This document shows positions 1 through 9,488 of a stretch of 34,843 bases of DNA, in pieces. The notes beneath the pieces are model-generated. The model did not search any database. It had not been told where the DNA came from and worked only from the letters and a program-made list of their open reading frames with translations. This DNA is from an uncultured Clostridia bacterium (GTDB lineage Bacteria > Bacillota > Clostridia > Oscillospirales > Ruminococcaceae). Within the stretch, counting starts at the first letter, position 1. Every line of letters begins with the position of its first letter. Both the position numbers and the translations under genes were made by a program. The stretch covers positions 1 through 34,843 of the forward strand of contig CANRKQ010000006.1 in NCBI GenBank assembly GCA_947631265.1. Reading direction: 5' to 3'.

Positions 1-8
1 ATATAGTG

Positions 9-725
9 CTAACATATCTTTTCTAAGTTTTCTCTTATTGTTTTTAGTATTCTCTTTTCAAGTCTGGATATGTATGACTGAGATATTCCGACAATATCTG
101 CCACCTCTTTCTGAGTCATTTCTTTTTCACCTAATAGCCCGAATCTCATTATCATAATTTGTTTTTCCCTGTCATTCAGCTTTTCAATCTCAACCAAAAC
201 AAGCTCGCGTTCAACCTCATTTTCTATACCCCTGATTACCACATCGTCATCTGTTCCCAGAATATCAGAAAGCAAAAGCTCATTGCCGTCCCAGTCGACA
301 TTCAGAGGCTCGTCAATTGAGATATCGTTTCTGTACTGGTTTGACTTTCTTAAAAACATAAGTATTTCATTCTCAATGCAACGTGACGCATACGTTGCAA
401 GCTTTATATTTTTATCTACCTGAAAGGTATTTACCGCCTTTATCAGTCCTATTGTTCCTATTGAAATAAGATCTTCTATTCCTATACCAGTAGATTCAAA
501 CTTCTTTGCTATGTAAACTACAAGTCTCAAATTATGGACTATAAGTGTTTCTCTTCCTCTTTTGTCGTTGTTTTTAATTTGTTCAAAGGCTTTCTGCTCA
601 TCCTCTGCCGAAAGAGGCGGCGGAAGTGTTTCCGATCCGTTTATATAATCTATATATTTTTTCTTTTTGTTGATTAAAACCGTAATTCTGCTTATTATCT
701 TGTTAAAAAGTAATCCTAATTTCAT
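9..725 (-). CDS. sigE: RNA polymerase sporulation sigma factor SigE (pro-sigma E)
   Basis: Translation has NLRLVVYIAKKFESTGIGIEDLISIGTIGLIKAVNTF, DEPLNVDWDGNELLLSDILGTDDD and SQSYISRLEKRI, typical of SigE; located next to spoIIGA. ORF track start is 749; MKLGLLFNKII at 725 is the likelier start. Confidence 0.96.
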   Translation of the reverse strand: MKLGLLFNKIISRITVLINKKKKYIDYINGSETLPPPLSAEDEQKAFEQIKNNDKRGRETLIVHNLRLVVYIAKKFESTGIGIEDLISIGTIGLIKAVNTFQVDKNIKLATYASRCIENEILMFLRKSNQYRNDISIDEPLNVDWDGNELLLSDILGTDDDVVIRGIENEVERELVLVEIEKLNDREKQIMIMRFGLLGEKEMTQKEVADIVGISQSYISRLEKRILKTIRENLEKIC

Positions 726-841
726 TTTGTCCTGCCCGCTTAAGAGCATACCTCCCCTTTCAATTTTTTAGCTTTATTTTTAAATCGTATATTGTACTGA
801 TAAAAATTCATAAATTAAAAATCATTACATTTATATTTAAA

Positions 842-1663
842 TTAACTTAGAATACCCGGATTGAATATTGCCGTCGGCTGTTCATCTGTCCCGCAGCTTG
901 TAATTCCTATGCAAGCCCTTACTTCTTTGCATATGCCGTTTTCATCTGTTATTTTTATTCCATGCATTGTTTTTATAGGTATAAGACTTTCTCCGGAGAT
1001 AGTTGAGTACGGTATAAGTCTGAAACCTGAATTAATATTTTGATTTAAAAGCTCATTATATAATCCAAAAAGCTCATTACTTTTACATATCACAACAGAA
1101 CGCCCTGAAAAATAATCGTATAAATTATTTCCCGTATCAACTATGCCATTAAAAGAATAATCTCTGTTAAAAAGCTTAAATGAAATAGTATATACTCCTT
1201 TTAGATTTCTTCTGTTTATCAAGAAATAATCAGCGATTGTCATTATAAAATATACAAGAATTGTAACTATTATCAGCGTTATCAAAGATATATCAAAATA
1301 AACGGTAAAATTTTTTACATATATCATCTTACCACCGGAAAGCCTCCACAACGCAAAGCACAAGCCGGTGAAAACTATGTTTATAAGAATATATGTAAGA
1401 GAGTATTTTATTAAATCATATTTGTCGTTTGATAAGCCGCATATAAGAATAACAATTAATACAGCCGCAAGCTTTAAAGCGGTTATTATATAATCATTTA
1501 TCGGAAGTAAAATCAAAAGCGCTGAAATACCTCCTGTTACCGATGCAAAAGCTACCCGTTTCGGGTTTGTTTTAATGTGAAAAACAAGGCTTAATATTTT
1601 GACAAAAAAATATGTTAAATATATATTGGTTATAACCAGAACATCGGCGTATATGCACTTCAA
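842..1663 (-). CDS. spoIIGA: Sigma-E processing peptidase SpoIIGA
   Basis: 273 aa, multi-TM N-terminal half followed by an aspartic-protease-like segment (GIVDTGNNLYD) and LIPYSTISGE; directly upstream of sigE; good SD (GAGGTGAG). Confidence 0.93.
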   Translation of the reverse strand: MKCIYADVLVITNIYLTYFFVKILSLVFHIKTNPKRVAFASVTGGISALLILLPINDYIITALKLAAVLIVILICGLSNDKYDLIKYSLTYILINIVFTGLCFALWRLSGGKMIYVKNFTVYFDISLITLIIVTILVYFIMTIADYFLINRRNLKGVYTISFKLFNRDYSFNGIVDTGNNLYDYFSGRSVVICKSNELFGLYNELLNQNINSGFRLIPYSTISGESLIPIKTMHGIKITDENGICKEVRACIGITSCGTDEQPTAIFNPGILS

Positions 1664-1682
1664 CAGGTCTCACCTCACGCTT

Positions 1683-1723
1683 TGATAATATTATAATCCA
1701 AGCCTTTCAATAAATATGTCGAT
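1683..1723 (-). promoter_or_regulatory. Candidate Spo0A-dependent spoIIG-type promoter
   Basis: TATAAT at 1690-1695 (-), Spo0A-box-like TGTCGAT at 1717-1723 (+ strand reading; consensus TGTCGAA) overlapping the -35 position with a 21-22 bp spacer. Confidence 0.5.
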
Positions 1724-1738
1724 TTTAAAGCATAAAAA

Positions 1739-1767
1739 TACACCTGCAAAAAATTTGCAGGTGTATA
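1739..1767 (-). terminator. Rho-independent terminator downstream of apeB
   Basis: Perfect inverted repeat ATACACCTGCAAA-AAA-TTTGCAGGTGTAT; on the minus strand it is followed by a T-rich tract (ATTTTTATG). Confidence 0.8.
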
Positions 1768-1874
1768 AAAATTCAAAAGTTTTTATTTAAGCCTTTTTCA
1801 AAGACATAGACATCAATGGTAAAGACCTGTCGCAAACCGTAGTTTGCGGATAAAACAATATTGTTAATAACAAA

Positions 1875-3275
1875 TCAGTTCTCAATAAACACTTTAAAGG
1901 TCTTGTAAGCCATATATGTGTCTATTTTAGAGGTCACTTCAAATGGTGCGTGCATTGATAAAACAGGAACTCCTACATCTATAACGTCAATGTTAAGATT
2001 TGCAATGTACTGCGCTACAGTTCCGCCGCCACCTAAATCTACTTTGCCGAGCTCACCCGTCTGCCAGATAACATTTTTACTGTCCAAAAGATTTCTTATC
2101 CTTGCCACAAATTCGGCAGACGCGTCTGATGTTCCGGATTTTCCTCTTGAGCCGGTAAATTTGGTTACACATACCCCGTAGTTTATTTTTGAGGCGTTTC
2201 TGATTTCCAGTACATCGGGAAATGTAGGATCAAAGGCGGCATTTACGTCTGCGGAAAGGCACTCAGACGCTGAAATTGCCTGTCTAGCATTTACTCCCAG
2301 CTTTTCAGCCAAATCGTAAATAAAATATTTTAAATAAGAGCTGTTAAGACCCGTATTGCCGTCACTTCCGGTCTCTTCCTTATCGGTCAAAACGGTAATG
2401 GCTGTTTTCTTAGGTACGACCTCACAGTCAATCAGAGCCTTTAGTGCGGTATATGCGCAAACTCTGTCATCCTGACCGTATGAGCCTATCATACTTCTGT
2501 CAAAGCCTATATCCTTTGCTTTGAATGCAGGTACTGCCTCAAGCTCTGCGGAAATGAAATCATCTTCAACTATTCCGTACTTTTTGTTGAGAATATCTAT
2601 GATATTCAGTTTGACCATTTCCGATTCCTCGTCGTCTTTAAATGGTCTTGAGCCTATCAGAATGTTAAGCTCCTCACCCTTAACACCCTCAGAAAGTGTT
2701 CTTTTCATCTGCTGGGCCGCTAAGTGCGGAAGTAAATCACATACGCAGAATACGGGATCATTTTCGTCCTCGCCGATCTTGACCTCTATCTTTTCATTCT
2801 TAGAATTTATAATAACGCCGTGAAGAGCCAACGGAATTGTAGTCCACTGGTATTTTTTAATTCCGCCGTAATAATGCGTTTTGAAAAATCCAATTTGGTT
2901 ATCCTCGTAAATAGGGTTTTGCTTTAAATCAAGCCTAGGAGAATCAATATGTGCCGCATTTATCCTAAAGCCATGCTCAGCGCTGTCTCTGCCGATAATT
3001 GCTGCAATTACCGCCTTATTCCTGTTGTTGATATAAATTCTATCTCCCGGATTTAAGTCTTTTTTAAAATCGTATTCAGTAAAACCGTTTTCCTCAAGAA
3101 GTCTAACAGTTTCGCAAACCGCCTCTCTTTCAGTTTTTGCAATATCAAGAAACTTCTTATATTCGTTGCAGAAATCATCGGCTTTTTTTATTTCATTTTC
3201 ACTCATAATAAAGCCTGCGTTTTTCTTTTTGCTGAATAACTCCTTTTTTAATCCCTTTGCTTTTGATTCTGACAT
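1875..3275 (-). CDS. apeB: M18 family aminopeptidase
   Basis: Contains AAHIDSPRLDLKQNP, TDKEETGSDGNTGLNSSYL, SECLSADVNAAFDPT and SMHAPFEVTSKID, typical of M18 (aspartyl aminopeptidase-like) enzymes. Start MSESK preferred over ORF start 3284. Confidence 0.93.
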   Translation of the reverse strand: MSESKAKGLKKELFSKKKNAGFIMSENEIKKADDFCNEYKKFLDIAKTEREAVCETVRLLEENGFTEYDFKKDLNPGDRIYINNRNKAVIAAIIGRDSAEHGFRINAAHIDSPRLDLKQNPIYEDNQIGFFKTHYYGGIKKYQWTTIPLALHGVIINSKNEKIEVKIGEDENDPVFCVCDLLPHLAAQQMKRTLSEGVKGEELNILIGSRPFKDDEESEMVKLNIIDILNKKYGIVEDDFISAELEAVPAFKAKDIGFDRSMIGSYGQDDRVCAYTALKALIDCEVVPKKTAITVLTDKEETGSDGNTGLNSSYLKYFIYDLAEKLGVNARQAISASECLSADVNAAFDPTFPDVLEIRNASKINYGVCVTKFTGSRGKSGTSDASAEFVARIRNLLDSKNVIWQTGELGKVDLGGGGTVAQYIANLNIDVIDVGVPVLSMHAPFEVTSKIDTYMAYKTFKVFIEN

Positions 3276-3295
3276 ACAAACCATCCTTTCTGTGT

Positions 3296-3874
3296 TTATC
3301 TATACAGCTTATTATATTCCTTATAAGCGTTTAAGACTTTATTTATGTAGTGTCTTGTATCTGAAAAATCTTCCGGTATATTGTTTAGATTTAAATTATC
3401 CTCATCAAGAATACCCTCATAAAGCCAACTTCTTACCTCTGTCATTCCTGCGTGGTATGCCGCAATTGTAAGCTCATATGAGCCGAACTGTTTATACAGA
3501 TAAGCAAGATACCAAGAACCGTACATGATATTATATTTAGGATTATACATATCCTCATATTTAAGACCTTTATTATCTTCAATATTATTGCTGACCTCTT
3601 CAAAAGCTATCGGCATAAGCTGCATCAATCCTACTGCCCCGACGTCGGATTCAGCATCAGGATCAAATCCGCTTTCGGTTTTAATTACTGCGTATATGAA
3701 ATTTTCATCTATTTCATATTCTTCACTATAATGCTCGACGTATTCTGAATATTTCTTGGGATAAATGTTCTTTCTCAAAAAAGCCGGTACCGACTTGTAT
3801 ATAAAAAAAGCAATTACAGACATAATTATTAAGACAATAAAGAATACTGCTCCCCTATTCTTCCTTTTTGCCAT
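3296..3874 (-). CDS. Lytic transglycosylase (SLT domain) with N-terminal TM segment
   Basis: VIKTESGFDPDAESDVGAVGLMQLMP, YNIMYGSWYLAYL and AAYHAG motifs of the soluble lytic transglycosylase fold. Confidence 0.92.
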   Translation of the reverse strand: MAKRKNRGAVFFIVLIIMSVIAFFIYKSVPAFLRKNIYPKKYSEYVEHYSEEYEIDENFIYAVIKTESGFDPDAESDVGAVGLMQLMPIAFEEVSNNIEDNKGLKYEDMYNPKYNIMYGSWYLAYLYKQFGSYELTIAAYHAGMTEVRSWLYEGILDEDNLNLNNIPEDFSDTRHYINKVLNAYKEYNKLYR

Positions 3875-4469
3875 AATAGATCTCCTTAATCTTCTGTGCT
3901 GTTTTTAATGAATTGTTTATTAAATCATTTTTACTGCTGTTGTTTTCAATAAGAAAGTCGCTGTTTTTTCTGAAAAAGCTCTCAGGCAGCTGAGATGAAA
4001 ACCTTTTTTCAGCCTCCCTTTCTGAGATATTATCACGTTTGATAATGCGTTTAAGCCTTAAATTTCTATCAGATATAACACAAACTATTTTATCGCAGAT
4101 TTTATTTAATCCGCTTTCAAATAAAGTAGGCGCGTCAATAACCGCAATGTTATCATCTTCTATTTTCTCAATTCTGCTGTTGATCTCGTCTATGATATAA
4201 GGAAATGTAATTGACATAAGCTTATTAAGCTCATTTCTTTCGGCAAAAACTAAAGAGCCTAATTTTCTTCTGTCTAAAGCGCCGTTTTCAAAATACTCCT
4301 CTCCGAAAGCTGATTTAAGCTCAGCCAGACAATCTTTATTATTATCTGTTATATATCTTGATACCAGATCTGCATCGATAATATAAAAGCCGCACATTTC
4401 AAAAGTCTTGCAAACAGTTGTCTTGCCCGCACCGCTTTGTCCTGTTAGCCCGAGAATATAAGACCTCAT
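3855..4469 (-). CDS. coaE: Dephospho-CoA kinase
   Basis: P-loop LGLTGQSGAGKTTVCK, IDADLVSR, VIDAPTLFESGL. Confidence 0.94.
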   Translation of the reverse strand: MRSYILGLTGQSGAGKTTVCKTFEMCGFYIIDADLVSRYITDNNKDCLAELKSAFGEEYFENGALDRRKLGSLVFAERNELNKLMSITFPYIIDEINSRIEKIEDDNIAVIDAPTLFESGLNKICDKIVCVISDRNLRLKRIIKRDNISEREAEKRFSSQLPESFFRKNSDFLIENNSSKNDLINNSLKTAQKIKEIYYGKKEE

Positions 4470-5486
4470 TCAGTCACCCTCTTTTATCACCTTGAATCCT
4501 GCCGCACGGAGCATTCTGTTATACACGGCAAGTCCTACCCCTTCTTTTGACGGACATCTTGCATAAACTCTTTCAGCTCCAATTTTATCAATCTCTCTTA
4601 ATACCGCAAATATTCTTTCAGCCTGCTGTTCGCTGCTGTCACCGAATCTAACAGCTTTAATACTGTCAGAAATATCATCGCTGTCAAATATCAGCGCGTA
4701 TGTGCCGGCGGAATTGTGCTTAGCAACATACTGTTCAAAAAATTCAACAGAACCGCTGATGAGAGTTACATCTGCCTTGGGTGAATAGTGCTTGTACTTC
4801 ATACCTGGTGATTTTACGCTTGCATCGTTTGAAATTATTTCAAGAACCCCTTTATCTACTACTACGTCTGATGCAACGGTCTTTAGATCATCAACCGAAA
4901 TCTTCCCTGGACGTAACAATCTTATTATATCACCTTCAAAAGAAATTACTGTCGATTCAACGCCGACAGAACAACTTCCGCCATCGAGTATTGCAGGGAT
5001 CCTGCCGTTCATATCATCAAATACGTGGTTTGCCGTTGTCGGACTTGGACTTCCCGACAGGTTTGCTGACGGTGCAGCCAGAGGCAATCCGCATATCCTA
5101 ATCAGCTCTCTTGCAACATTGTTTGACGGCAAACGTATTCCAACAGTATTAAGACCTCCGCTTGTGACTAAAGGTATCCTATCACTTTTAGGTAAAACAA
5201 CAGTAATAGGTCCCGGCCAGAATTTTTTACATACTTCAAGCGCAGTATCGGGAATATCCTCGGCAAGCTCTCGGAGCATATCCATATCAGCTATATGAAC
5301 AATAAGCGGATTGTCGGCAGGGCGCTTTTTCGCTTTGAAAATTTTCATAACTGCATTTTCATTAAAAGCGTTTGCGGCGAGTCCGTATACAGTTTCGGTA
5401 GGAATTCCTACAACCTCTCCACGCTTGATAAGCTCAGCGCAATACTTTATATTTTCATTCGTGGATTTTAAAACTCTAGTTTCCAT
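4470..5486 (-). CDS. ywlC: L-threonylcarbamoyladenylate synthase (Sua5/YwlC, with C-terminal Sua5 domain)
   Basis: GIPTETVYGLAANAFNENAVMKIFKAKKRPADNPLIVHI, LPLAAPSANLSGSPSPT, SPGMKYKHYSPKADV. Confidence 0.95.
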   Translation of the reverse strand: METRVLKSTNENIKYCAELIKRGEVVGIPTETVYGLAANAFNENAVMKIFKAKKRPADNPLIVHIADMDMLRELAEDIPDTALEVCKKFWPGPITVVLPKSDRIPLVTSGGLNTVGIRLPSNNVARELIRICGLPLAAPSANLSGSPSPTTANHVFDDMNGRIPAILDGGSCSVGVESTVISFEGDIIRLLRPGKISVDDLKTVASDVVVDKGVLEIISNDASVKSPGMKYKHYSPKADVTLISGSVEFFEQYVAKHNSAGTYALIFDSDDISDSIKAVRFGDSSEQQAERIFAVLREIDKIGAERVYARCPSKEGVGLAVYNRMLRAAGFKVIKEGD

Positions 5487-5504
5487 AAAATATGCTCATT
5501 CCGA

Positions 5505-6587
5505 TTATTTGTCATTCTCCTGCATTGCAAGCTTTGCCGCCTGATCGGCAGTTGCCAGGGCATCTATTACCTCATCCATATTGCCGTTGAGAAATTGCTC
5601 TAATCTGTAAATTGTAAGTCCTATTCTGTGATCTGAAACTCTTCCTTCGGGATAGTTATATGTTCTAATTCTCTCAGAACGATCTCCCGTTCCCACCTGA
5701 GACCGCCTTACTGCCGCAATTTCGTTTTCCTGAGCTCTCAGCTGCTCTTCAAACAGCTTTGAGCGCAATACCTTTAGCGCTTTTTCTTTATTTTTATGCT
5801 GACTTCTCTCGTCCTGACATTCAACCACCAAGCCCGTAGGAATATAAGTTATCCTGACAGCGGATTCTGTTTTGTTTATATGCTGACCGCCTGCTCCGGA
5901 CGCTCTGAAAACATCAATTTTAAGGTCGGTAGCCTCATTAATTTCAAATTCAACATCGTCAGCCTCAGGCAAAACTGCAACAGTTACTGTAGACGTATGA
6001 ACCCTTCCCTGCGATTCGGTTTCAGGTACTCTCTGTACTCTGTGAACTCCACTTTCATACTTTAGTCTTGAGTATGCTCCCTCGCCCTGAATACTGAAAG
6101 AAACTTCTTTAAATCCTCCCAGCTCTGTTTCGTTGGCGCTTATCACCTCAATGCTCCAGCCGTGGTTTTCTGCATACATAGTGTACATTCTGTAAAGAGA
6201 GTTTGCAAAAAGCGACGCCTCTTCTCCTCCTGCGCCCCCGCGTATTTCAATAATAACATTTTTATCATCATTAGGGTCCTTCGGCAAAAGAAGTATTTTA
6301 AGCTCCTCGGTCAATGCCTCCTCCTGCTCCTTTGATTCGTCATACTGCATCTGTACCATTTCTTTAAAATCCTTGTCGAGTCCGCCGGTCTCTAAAAGCT
6401 CTACAGCCTCGTCAAACGATTCCTTTGCCTTTTTATATTCTCTGAATTTCTCAATTATCGGAGTAATGCTTTTATACTCCTTCATCAGCGATGTATATAA
6501 GGTCTGATCATTTACAACGTCAGGTTCCATAAGCTTATTATTTATTTCTTCATATCGCTCCTCAAGAGCTTTTAATTTTTCAAACAT
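5505..6587 (-). CDS. prfA: Peptide chain release factor 1
   Basis: [41 protein letters not shown] (GGQ motif), [16 protein letters not shown]. Confidence 0.98.
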   Translation of the reverse strand: MFEKLKALEERYEEINNKLMEPDVVNDQTLYTSLMKEYKSITPIIEKFREYKKAKESFDEAVELLETGGLDKDFKEMVQMQYDESKEQEEALTEELKILLLPKDPNDDKNVIIEIRGGAGGEEASLFANSLYRMYTMYAENHGWSIEVISANETELGGFKEVSFSIQGEGAYSRLKYESGVHRVQRVPETESQGRVHTSTVTVAVLPEADDVEFEINEATDLKIDVFRASGAGGQHINKTESAVRITYIPTGLVVECQDERSQHKNKEKALKVLRSKLFEEQLRAQENEIAAVRRSQVGTGDRSERIRTYNYPEGRVSDHRIGLTIYRLEQFLNGNMDEVIDALATADQAAKLAMQENDK

Positions 6588-6645
6588 AATAACTCTCCTA
6601 CTAATAACTAATTTTAATTATAGAATATGCAATTTCTTCATAGTG

Positions 6646-6900
6646 CTAGGTATCCTCGTCCCTGATAACGGATTTAATATTCTTTTCTGCCTTGGAACGT
6701 GCAACCATAAATTCGTGTCCGCAGCCTGTGCACCTGAGCTTAAAATCCATACCTGAACGTAAAACGTACATTTTGTTTTCGCCGCACGGATGCTTTTTTT
6801 TCATAATCAAAAGGTCATTAGGTCTTATGTCCGTAATAATCACTCCAATCAAAGATTTAAACGGTAAGTTATACCCTAAAAAATAACTGCTTTTAAACAT
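6646..6900 (-). CDS. DUF951 family small zinc-ribbon-like protein
   Basis: KKKHPCGENKMYVLRSGMDFKLRCTGCGHEFMVARSKAEK matches the DUF951 pattern (HPCG...RCxGCGH). N-terminus uncertain: the conserved part begins near residue 20, so the true start may be an internal GTG. Confidence 0.85.
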   Translation of the reverse strand: MFKSSYFLGYNLPFKSLIGVIITDIRPNDLLIMKKKHPCGENKMYVLRSGMDFKLRCTGCGHEFMVARSKAEKNIKSVIRDEDT

Positions 6901-6932
6901 CTGACAATTCTATTATATCAACCAGAAATGTT

Positions 6933-6961
6933 AGTATAGCATATTTTTTATAAAAAAGCAA
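6933..6961 (-). promoter_or_regulatory. Sigma-A promoter upstream of DUF951
   Basis: Minus strand TTGCTT (6956-6961), 17 bp, TATACT (6933-6938). Confidence 0.5.
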
Positions 6962-7055
6962 ATTTTAGTTTTAAGTAAAATTTGTTATAACGTCAAAACT
7001 GTTAGCCACACTGACTTATCAGCACAGATGTTTCTTTAATAAACAAATGTCATAA

Positions 7056-7084
7056 TTGAAACATTGTACTCATAGAATTAGATA
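7056..7084 (+). promoter_or_regulatory. Possible sigma-A promoter of the S1-domain gene
   Basis: TTGAAA (7056-7061), 17 bp, TAGATA (7079-7084); the -10 is imperfect. Confidence 0.4.
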
Positions 7085-7205
7085 TAAAACTTTTCATATA
7101 ATCAAATAAAGATTATTATCAGAAAAAAATAAAGCAATAATGACCTTGTGCTTATAAACTTAAACCAGTTTTAGGCTCAATAATAAAGGAAGGAATGGTA
7201 ATTAT

Positions 7206-8126
7206 ATGAAAAACTATTTGCCTGAGGGTAAACTGATAGGTACTAATACGAATAAAAGCTACTTAAAATCGATATCCTCATTAAACGAGGCAAAAAACTT
7301 AGGCATTATTTTAGAGGCAAAGGCGTTGATGTGCGACTGCGAACACAATATTATCGTTGATATTCCTTGTGCAAAGGCGATAATTCCCAGAATTGAGGGA
7401 GCAATAGGTATTGACAGCGGTGAAACAAAGGATATAGCATTACTCTCAAGAGTAAATAAGCCCGTTTGCTTTAAGGTTATGGATATAGTTTCAAGTGACA
7501 GCGATGAAACTTTAGTTATACTTTCAAGAAAATCCGCGCAGGAGGAGTGCATAGAAAATCACATAAATTATCTGAAAAGCGGAGATGTAATTCCTGCTAA
7601 AATTACTCATATAGAGCAATTTGGATGCTTTGTAGATATTGGCTGCGGAATTGCCTCTCTTATTCCCATAGACGCAATTTCGGTGTCAAGAATTTCGCAC
7701 CCATCAGACAGGTTCTACAACGGTCAGGAGATTTACGCAGTAGTCAAGGGCAAAGAAAACGGTCGTATTTTTCTTACGCATAAAGAACTTCTGGGTACAT
7801 GGTCGGAAAATGCCGCATTGTTTGAAGTCGGTCAAACTGTGGGAGGGATAATACGTTCCATTGAAAACTACGGCATTTTCATCGAGCTTACTCCTAATCT
7901 TGCCGGGCTTGCCGAGCCAAAGGAAAATGTACATATAGGACAGTCCGCCAGCGTATTTATCAAATCAATTATTCCCGAAAAAATGAAAGTAAAGCTTATA
8001 GTAGTTGATGTTTTCTCAGGCAGCGGCATTGACAAATCGCTCAACTATTACATTACCGAGGGACATATTGACAAGTGGAACTACTCTACCGAAAACTGCC
8101 ATAAACAAATTTATACCGAATTTTAA
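7206..8126 (+). CDS. S1 RNA-binding domain protein (ribosomal protein S1-like)
   Basis: Two clear S1 repeats (GDVIPAKITHIEQFGCFVDIGCGIASLIPIDAIS; GQTVGGIIRSIENYGIFIELTPNLAGLAEP) plus a more divergent N-terminal S1-like segment; SD AAAGGAAGG. Confidence 0.88.
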   Translation: MKNYLPEGKLIGTNTNKSYLKSISSLNEAKNLGIILEAKALMCDCEHNIIVDIPCAKAIIPRIEGAIGIDSGETKDIALLSRVNKPVCFKVMDIVSSDSDETLVILSRKSAQEECIENHINYLKSGDVIPAKITHIEQFGCFVDIGCGIASLIPIDAISVSRISHPSDRFYNGQEIYAVVKGKENGRIFLTHKELLGTWSENAALFEVGQTVGGIIRSIENYGIFIELTPNLAGLAEPKENVHIGQSASVFIKSIIPEKMKVKLIVVDVFSGSGIDKSLNYYITEGHIDKWNYSTENCHKQIYTEF

Positions 8127-8132
8127 AATAAT

Positions 8133-8166
8133 AAGCTAAGGAATCTTATAATCCTTAGCTTTTTTA
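8133..8166. terminator. Bidirectional terminator between S1-domain gene and rarA
   Basis: AAGCTAAGGA ... TCCTTAGCTT followed by TTTTTA on the plus strand. Confidence 0.85.
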
Positions 8167-8198
8167 TTTCAATAAAATACTACTCTATTACTGCTCTA

Positions 8199-9464
8199 TT
8201 ACTGTTCTTTTATCTTTTTCCTGTACAGCAAAGCTGTCTGCTCCTGCTTGTTATCTCCAAATTCATAATATATTCTGTCTTTTAAATTATCAGGAAGATA
8301 CTGCTGCTCTACATAATGATTTGTATAGTCGTGAGGATACTTATAATACTGTCCTTTCACCTCTGCGTCATCGCCGTCAAAATGCATATTCTGCAAATGC
8401 CTCGGAATGGGTCCTGCCATTCCCTTTTGTATATCAGCCATAGCCGTGTTAATGGCATTATAAGCGCTGTTTGACTTAGGAGCAGTACATAAAAGTATTA
8501 TAGCCTCTGCAAGAGGAATTCTAGCCTCGGGCAGCCCGAGCTGAAGAGCGCTGTCAACGCAAGCCTTAACAATGGGAACAGCCATAGGATATGCAAGTCC
8601 TATATCCTCTGACGCCACCACAAGAAGACGTCTGCAAAGAGAAATAATGTCCCCTGCCGTCATAAGTCTTGCGGCATAGTGGATAGCTGCGTTTTCATCG
8701 CTGCCTCTTATTGATTTCTGAAAAGCAGATAAAATATCATAATGCTCATCACCGTTTCTGTCATAACGCATATTGCTTCTCTGAGTAAGCAGTTTTGCAT
8801 TCTCAAGTGTGATCTCCAGGCAGTTATCATTTTTATCGGCTGACAATACGCAAAGCTCTACAGTATTAAGCGATTTTCTCACATCTCCTCCGCAGCCGGA
8901 GGCAATATAGTTGACAACCCCGCTTTCAAGCCTTAGCTTTACTCCCATATCGTCGGCAATGATCTGAAACGCGCGCTTTACCGCGGGAACTACATCTTCT
9001 GAGCTTACCTGTTTGAACTCAAACACCGTCGAACGGCTTATAATTGCATTAAATACATAGAAGTACGGGTTCTCGGTCGTTGACGCAATAAGCGTTATCT
9101 TTCCGTTTTCTATATATTCCAGCAAGGACTGCTGCTGCTTTTTATTCAAATACTGAATTTCATCCAGGTAAAGCAAAATCCCGTTATAGCCTTCAAATGT
9201 CTCTGTTTCGGCTATAATCTCCTTAATGTCGGTAATTGACGCTGATGTACCGTTTAGCTTGTACATCTTCAAATTTGTGTTTTCTGCTATAATTCTGGCA
9301 ACCGTAGTTTTTCCCGTTCCCGACGGACCGTAAAAAATCATATTAGGAATTTGTCCGCTTTCAATTATTCTTCTAAGCGGCTTGTCTTTGCCAAGTAAAT
9401 GAAACTGACCGACAACTTCATCAAGCGTTTTCGGTCTGATTCGATCTGCCAAAGGCTTGTTCAA
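8199..9464 (-). CDS. rarA: Replication-associated recombination protein RarA/MgsA (AAA+ ATPase)
   Basis: LADRIRPKTLDEVVGQFHLLGKDKPLRR, FYGPSGTGKTTVARIIA, LYLDEIQYLNKKQQQSLL, RLLVVASEDIGLAYP, YKYPHDY. TTG start with AGGAG SD. Confidence 0.96.
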   Translation of the reverse strand: MNKPLADRIRPKTLDEVVGQFHLLGKDKPLRRIIESGQIPNMIFYGPSGTGKTTVARIIAENTNLKMYKLNGTSASITDIKEIIAETETFEGYNGILLYLDEIQYLNKKQQQSLLEYIENGKITLIASTTENPYFYVFNAIISRSTVFEFKQVSSEDVVPAVKRAFQIIADDMGVKLRLESGVVNYIASGCGGDVRKSLNTVELCVLSADKNDNCLEITLENAKLLTQRSNMRYDRNGDEHYDILSAFQKSIRGSDENAAIHYAARLMTAGDIISLCRRLLVVASEDIGLAYPMAVPIVKACVDSALQLGLPEARIPLAEAIILLCTAPKSNSAYNAINTAMADIQKGMAGPIPRHLQNMHFDGDDAEVKGQYYKYPHDYTNHYVEQQYLPDNLKDRIYYEFGDNKQEQTALLYRKKIKEQ

Positions 9465-9488
9465 TGTCGGTCAACTCCTGTTTTCTAA

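Noticed and set aside
1828-1850. CGCAAAC-CGTA-GTTTGCG hairpin as an intrinsic terminator of apeB
   Set aside because: No U-tract on either side in the proper orientation; the 1739-1767 hairpin is the better terminator.
4792-5298. 168-aa plus-strand ORF antisense to the Sua5/YwlC gene
   Set aside because: Entirely antisense to a clearly conserved gene; composition is that expected from a reverse-complement shadow of codon-biased sequence.
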